From: Actinomycetes bacterium
Lineage (GTDB): Bacteria; Actinomycetota; Humimicrobiia; JAHJRV01
Reading direction: 5' to 3'
NCBI GenBank assembly: GCA_030640275.1
Contig: DAOWJR010000023.1
Location: 1-9,417, forward strand
DNA: 9,417 nt
Positions 6,635-9,417 of the stretch are shown piece after piece (position 1 is the stretch's first letter; each line of letters opens with the position of its first letter). Position numbers and translations under genes: made by a program. The notes beneath the pieces are model-generated. The model was not told where the DNA came from. It searched no databases and saw nothing but the letters and a program-made list of their open reading frames with translations.

Positions 6635-7687
6635 ATGATTAAAAATAATAGTTTTAAAAATTCTAATAAAAAGAGCATAGAGTCTTTACTTCCAATATAT
6701 CTATTGACCGGGGAAAATAATTGGAAAATTGAGAAGTCAATATCTCGACTTAAAATGAGATTTGGCGATGATAGTGAAAGAGAACTCAACTTCCAGCAAT
6801 TCGATTTTTTAGAGGTATCGGTAGATGATATATTGAATGTCTGCAAGACCTTACCCTTCTTATCATCAAAAAGACTTGTTATAGCAAGGAATGTTCATAA
6901 ATTATCTAATGATGAATTAGAAAAGATTATTGAATATGCAAAATCACCATCTCCATACTGTTGTTTAGTCTTAATAGCAGAAACTGTTTGGGATAATTCA
7001 AATCTAAAAAATTCAACCAGAAAAATTAGGGATAAATTGAAAAATTTTATTGGAAAGATGGGCAAAGTTTACGATTTTAGACCAATTTCATTCAGAGGTT
7101 TGGAAAGTTGGGTTAGAGAGAGATGTAGGGAGAGAGAAGTCAGGATAAATCCTGCTGCTGTCTATTTACTCACAAATTTTTTGGGTAATGATCTATGGAA
7201 TTTAGAAAGCGAGGTAGAAAAACTTGCAATTTATGTTGGAAAAGGAGAAGTCATAGACCAAAAAACTGTACAATTACTTGTTGCTGGAAATCCCGATATA
7301 AATATTTTTAAATTTTTAGATTATTTAAGTGAGAAGAAAGAAAGTGAAGCATATAGTTCTTTAAGATCTATTTTTTTTAGAACCAAACCTGGAAAACTTC
7401 AAATTGAGAGTTTAAGAATTTTGGGGACAATGAGATGGTATTTTAAAAGACTCTTAAAAATAAAATCTTTAATTGAAAAGAAGATAGATATAAAACAGAT
7501 GGGACAAATTTTATCTGCGAAAAATTTTGCTATTAAAAAACTTAAAAATCAACAAAAGAATTTTTCTAAAAAGGATTTAAGAAATTGCATTTTCTATTTG
7601 TTGGAGGCAGATGAAGGAATAAAGAGAGGAAAACAAAAAGCTGAGATAATATTGGAGACCTTAGTTTCTAAAATACTAAATATTTAA
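6635..7687 (+). CDS. holA: DNA polymerase III subunit delta (clamp loader)
   Basis: This 350-aa protein has the length and shape of HolA/YqeN, the clamp-loader subunit that opens the sliding clamp ring so it can be placed on primed DNA. An N-terminal AAA+-like module starts at PIYLLTGENNWKIE (about 20-33), where delta proteins have a degenerate nucleotide site without a working Walker A. Also visible are LPFLSSKRLVIARNV (the clamp-contacting part, about 72-86), CCLVLIAE, the helical middle domain with NDLWNLESEVEKLAIY, and the C-terminal collar domain with LRILGTMRWYFKRLLKI and the ADEGIKRGKQKAEIILETLV block typical of the family. The start is ATG 6635, 16 nt after comEC; the upstream AAAAG is a very poor ribosome site, so translation may depend on coupling to comEC. 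The comEC-holA pairing is the same as in B. subtilis. The last codons are repeated downstream of the stop. Confidence 0.94.
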   Translation: MIKNNSFKNSNKKSIESLLPIYLLTGENNWKIEKSISRLKMRFGDDSERELNFQQFDFLEVSVDDILNVCKTLPFLSSKRLVIARNVHKLSNDELEKIIEYAKSPSPYCCLVLIAETVWDNSNLKNSTRKIRDKLKNFIGKMGKVYDFRPISFRGLESWVRERCREREVRINPAAVYLLTNFLGNDLWNLESEVEKLAIYVGKGEVIDQKTVQLLVAGNPDINIFKFLDYLSEKKESEAYSSLRSIFFRTKPGKLQIESLRILGTMRWYFKRLLKIKSLIEKKIDIKQMGQILSAKNFAIKKLKNQQKNFSKKDLRNCIFYLLEADEGIKRGKQKAEIILETLVSKILNI

Positions 7688-7760
7688 CACATTAAGTATT
7701 ATTTTTATAAATTGCTCAAAATTAATCAGATACATTAGTTTCTAAAATACTGAATATTTA
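7661..7760 (+). repeat. Direct duplication of the holA 3' tail (26-bp core, 74-bp offset)
   Basis: The 26 bases at 7661-7686, which encode the last holA codons and run into the stop, recur at 7735-7760 with a single mismatch (A to G). Weaker similarity continues: the sequences after each core (about 7687-7734 versus 7761-7808) can be aligned with frequent matches, such as ATTATTTTTATAAATT against ATTGATTTTTACAATT. A tandem duplication of a unit of about 74 bp explains this best. The second copy is non-coding. This fills most of the 141-bp gap between holA and the convergent rpsT. Confidence 0.75.
7672..7706 (+). terminator. Weak candidate terminator for the comEA-comEC-holA operon
   Basis: AATACT (7672-7677) can pair with AGTATT (7695-7700), with two further A-T pairs after a one-base mismatch, and a run of five T (7702-7706) follows. 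The hairpin spans the holA stop codon and is A-U-rich, so it would be weak. No better rho-independent structure is visible after holA on the plus strand. Confidence 0.3.
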
Positions 7761-7818
7761 GAATATTTGAGATTGATTTTTACAATTTTTTTAAAGTTAA
7801 TTTCGTAATATAATTATC

Positions 7819-7837
7819 AAAAAAATAGTTATAAACT
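7819..7837 (-). terminator. Weak candidate terminator of rpsT
   Basis: On the minus strand, AGTT-TAT-AACT at the end of rpsT (including its TAA) is followed after one base by seven T. The stem has only four pairs, so termination would rely on the T-tract. Its place directly at the gene end between convergent genes supports it. Confidence 0.3.
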
Positions 7838-8098
7838 CTGTGATAAAGTATTTAATTTCTCACTAAGTTTTGACTTAATTCTATTTACCTTTGTTTTATG
7901 AAATATTTTCTTACTTTTTGCCTTATCCAGTAAAGAAACACAATTTATAAGTAATTGCTTTGCAAGCTCTAAATCCTTTTCCTCGATTACCTTATCAAAC
8001 TCTTTTATTGCTGTTTTTATAGTTGCTTTCTTCTTCCTGTTCCTTAGTCTTACCTTTGCTGAAGTTTTAACTCTTTTTAAAGAACTTTGTTTTGCCAA
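7829..8098 (-). CDS. rpsT: Small-subunit ribosomal protein bS20
   Basis: This 89-aa highly basic, helical protein has the S20 pattern: an N-terminal SSLKRVKTSAKVRLRNRKKKATIKTAIKEF stretch in segments, then an acidic-basic helix and the C-terminal IFHKTKVNRIKSKLSEKL block. S20 binds 16S rRNA early in 30S assembly. The start is TTG (8096-8098 on the plus strand, read in reverse): the translation MAKQSS matches the family N-terminus and there is no internal ATG. A strong ribosome site, GGGAGGT, lies unusually close upstream. E. coli rpsT also starts with UUG, where it contributes to feedback control, so a parallel is plausible. The gene converges on holA and diverges from murJ. In B. subtilis rpsT is also next to holA. 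Confidence 0.96.
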   Translation of the reverse strand: MAKQSSLKRVKTSAKVRLRNRKKKATIKTAIKEFDKVIEEKDLELAKQLLINCVSLLDKAKSKKIFHKTKVNRIKSKLSEKLNTLSQSL

Positions 8099-8101
8099 TT
8101 T

Positions 8102-8108
8102 ACCTCCC
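8102..8108 (-). promoter_or_regulatory. Shine-Dalgarno site deciding the TTG start of rpsT
   Basis: Read on the minus strand, GGGAGGT is the best anti-16S match in the window. The GGAGG core is separated from the TTG by only four bases (TAAA), closer than the usual five to nine. A strong site paired with a weak start codon fits the tuned initiation known for S20 in enterobacteria; whether that applies here is inference. Confidence 0.75.
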
Positions 8109-8145
8109 TGTGTTTAATTTTTATTTTTTTAAGTAAAGTAGCAAT

Positions 8146-8151
8146 ATTATA
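8146..8151 (-). promoter_or_regulatory. Candidate -10 box for rpsT
   Basis: On the minus strand there is a perfect TATAAT, which would put initiation around 8139 and give a leader of about 40 nt before the TTG. No good -35 hexamer is seen at 16-18 bp upstream (TAGTAT at 17 bp), so this rests mainly on the -10 and on the position. It is only 23 bp from a plus-strand TATAAT, so the divergent promoters would overlap. Confidence 0.4.
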
Positions 8152-8174
8152 ATACAAGGTTATCGAAAATACTA

Positions 8175-8180
8175 TATAAT
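8175..8180 (+). promoter_or_regulatory. Candidate -10 box for murJ
   Basis: A perfect TATAAT on the plus strand, 69 bp before the murJ start, with only a poor -35 match (ATACAA at 17 bp spacing, 8152-8157). Initiation near 8187 would give a leader of about 60 nt. The -35 area lies over the divergent rpsT -10 box, so the two genes could compete for RNA polymerase. The rest of the 151-bp gap shows no other clear signal. Confidence 0.35.
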
Positions 8181-8236
8181 TTTCAAATACTATTGTTACT
8201 CAATCTAAATGTTAAAATTAATTGATAAAAAACTTT

Positions 8237-8241
8237 AAGGA
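8237..8241 (+). promoter_or_regulatory. Shine-Dalgarno site deciding the TTG start of murJ
   Basis: AAGGA lies eight bases before the TTG at 8250, a near-ideal spacing. Because an in-frame TAA occupies 8247-8249 and no ATG occurs before well inside the protein, this site fixes TTG 8250 as the start. Confidence 0.7.
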
Positions 8242-8249
8242 ATGATTAA

Positions 8250-9417
8250 TTGAAAGAGAAAAAAAATTTAACATCAAATATAAACAAATCTAAAGTAAAG
8301 TTCACCAGCACAGTTATTATTGTCACGATTTGTATTCTTTTGTCTAAATTAACTGGTCTTTTAAGAGAACAGATATTTGCTTATTTCTTTGGAGCAAACT
8401 GGGAAACAGATGCATTTAGAATTTCATTTTTGATACCTAATCAGTTTAGACAATTATTAGCAGATGCAATACTATCAGCTGCATTTATACCTGTCTTTTC
8501 TTCATATCTTGTTCTTGGCAAGAAAAGGGATGCATTAAAATTAACTAATACACTTATAAACCTTCTTATTATTATTTCTATTTTAATAATTATCTTAGTA
8601 TCTATTACAATTCCTTCAATATATAGAATTCTTCCTGGTCTTAAGGATGATTTAAGTCAGCGGTCTTTAGCAATCTTATTAACAAGAATTATGTTTCTCT
8701 CTCTTCTTTTTATGGGTTTAACTGCAATAGTAAGTGCTCTTTTAAATTCATATGAAAGTTTTGTACCCCCCGCATTCTCAACTGTTATATGGAATATATT
8801 AATAATATTAACATTTCTTTTACTTTATAGAAAATATGGAATTTTAAGTTTTGCTATTGGTATTGTAATTGGGACAATAGGTCAATTTCTATTTCTTTTA
8901 CCATTCTTAAGAAATAAAAATTTTAATTATGAACTAGATATTGATTTAAATCATCCAGGTGTAAAAGAGGTAATGTTACTTTCTTTTCCGATTATATTAA
9001 GCTTGGGAAGTGCACAGTTGAATAATGTGATAAATAAGGTTTTTGCACTTTCAATAGGTAGCGGTGAGACAACAATTTTAGAATATGCTTCGTATTTATG
9101 GTTCTTTCCTGTGGGGATTTTTGCTGTAGCTGTTTCTACAATTATCTTTCCACGTATTTCAAGACAGGCAGCTAAAAATCAATTAGAAGATTTAAAAGAC
9201 TCCTTTTTAACAGGGGCGAAATTAACCAATTTCTTATTAATTCCATCATCTATGGGTATTATTTCTTTAGCATACCCAATAGTAAAGTTTCTATTTGAAA
9301 GAGGGAAATTTACCTCAAACAATGCTATTTCAACAGCAGTAGTTCTTTCATACCTTGCATTATCTTTAGTTCCTTATGGAATGGTGCTTATTCTAAACAG
9401 AACTTTTTTTGCATTAA
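8250..9417 (+). CDS. murJ: Lipid II flippase MurJ (MviN family), 3' truncated by window edge
   Basis: The visible 389 residues of a multi-spanning membrane protein belong to the MurJ/MviN branch of the MOP exporter superfamily, which flips lipid II across the inner membrane for peptidoglycan synthesis. Full members have about 500-530 residues and 14 helices, so roughly a quarter is missing. The start is TTG 8250, directly after an in-frame TAA, with a good AAGGA ribosome site. A hydrophilic Lys/Asn-rich N-terminus (1-18) precedes helix 1. Family signatures: LTGLLREQIFAYFFG (34-48), TDAFRISFLIPNQFR (53-67), AAFIPVFSSYL, and FPVGIFAVAVSTIIFPRISR (about 286-305). Of the cavity residues known in E. 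coli MurJ, R24, D39 and R52 have counterparts (R39, D54, R67), R18 is K33, and the R270 position appears to be Y282. The gene diverges from rpsT. The family call is strong. Confidence 0.93.
   Translation, partial: MKEKKNLTSNINKSKVKFTSTVIIVTICILLSKLTGLLREQIFAYFFGANWETDAFRISFLIPNQFRQLLADAILSAAFIPVFSSYLVLGKKRDALKLTNTLINLLIIISILIIILVSITIPSIYRILPGLKDDLSQRSLAILLTRIMFLSLLFMGLTAIVSALLNSYESFVPPAFSTVIWNILIILTFLLLYRKYGILSFAIGIVIGTIGQFLFLLPFLRNKNFNYELDIDLNHPGVKEVMLLSFPIILSLGSAQLNNVINKVFALSIGSGETTILEYASYLWFFPVGIFAVAVSTIIFPRISRQAAKNQLEDLKDSFLTGAKLTNFLLIPSSMGIISLAYPIVKFLFERGKFTSNNAISTAVVLSYLALSLVPYGMVLILNRTFFAL

Noticed and set aside
6604..6846. Minus-strand frame of 80 codons across the comEC-holA junction
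   Set aside because: It is antisense to the holA start and Ser/Leu/Ile/Phe-rich, as expected from reversed Lys/Asn-rich coding DNA.

Overview
This window comes from a bacterium with a very A+T-rich genome (roughly 30% G+C by eye). It carries core, vertically inherited genes plus a DNA-uptake (competence) operon. The order rsfS - leuS - comEA - comEC - holA - rpsT resembles the late-competence/yqe neighbourhood of Firmicutes (in Bacillus subtilis: rsfS, comER-comEA-comEB-comEC, holA, rpsT). That points to a low-GC Firmicutes-like or related anaerobic lineage, for example Atribacterota, but the sequence alone does not settle the phylum. I see no phage, transposase, CRISPR array or toxin-antitoxin genes.

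Left part (1-2788): the 3' end of rsfS (ribosome silencing factor), a complete tRNA-Ala(GGC) with encoded CCA, and leuS starting 26 nt downstream of the tRNA. A good promoter lies just before the tRNA and there is no room for one between tRNA and leuS, so the two are probably co-transcribed.

Middle part (2789-7687): a 455-bp non-coding gap holds a degenerate duplication of the leuS tail, a 12-bp palindrome, the best promoter in the window (TTTACA-17-TATAAT with extended -10) and a G+C-rich imperfect palindrome in the predicted comEA leader. The operon comEA (membrane-tethered DNA receptor), comEC (DNA-uptake channel with a metallo-beta-lactamase-like domain) and holA (delta subunit of the DNA polymerase III clamp loader) follows. 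comEB and comER are not present.

Right part (7688-9417): a holA-rpsT convergent intergenic region contains a second gene-tail duplication (about 74-bp period). rpsT (S20) lies on the minus strand, a 151-bp divergent promoter region follows, and murJ (lipid II flippase) begins and runs off the window edge. Three of the six visible start codons are TTG (comEC, rpsT, murJ), each forced by an upstream in-frame stop or by the absence of an internal ATG.

I found no convincing undescribed multi-gene system. The observations most worth checking are the G+C-rich alternative hairpin in the competence leader, the two 3'-tail duplications, the unusual C32-G38 anticodon-loop pair in the tRNA-Ala, and residue substitutions in MurJ, LeuRS and ComEC.
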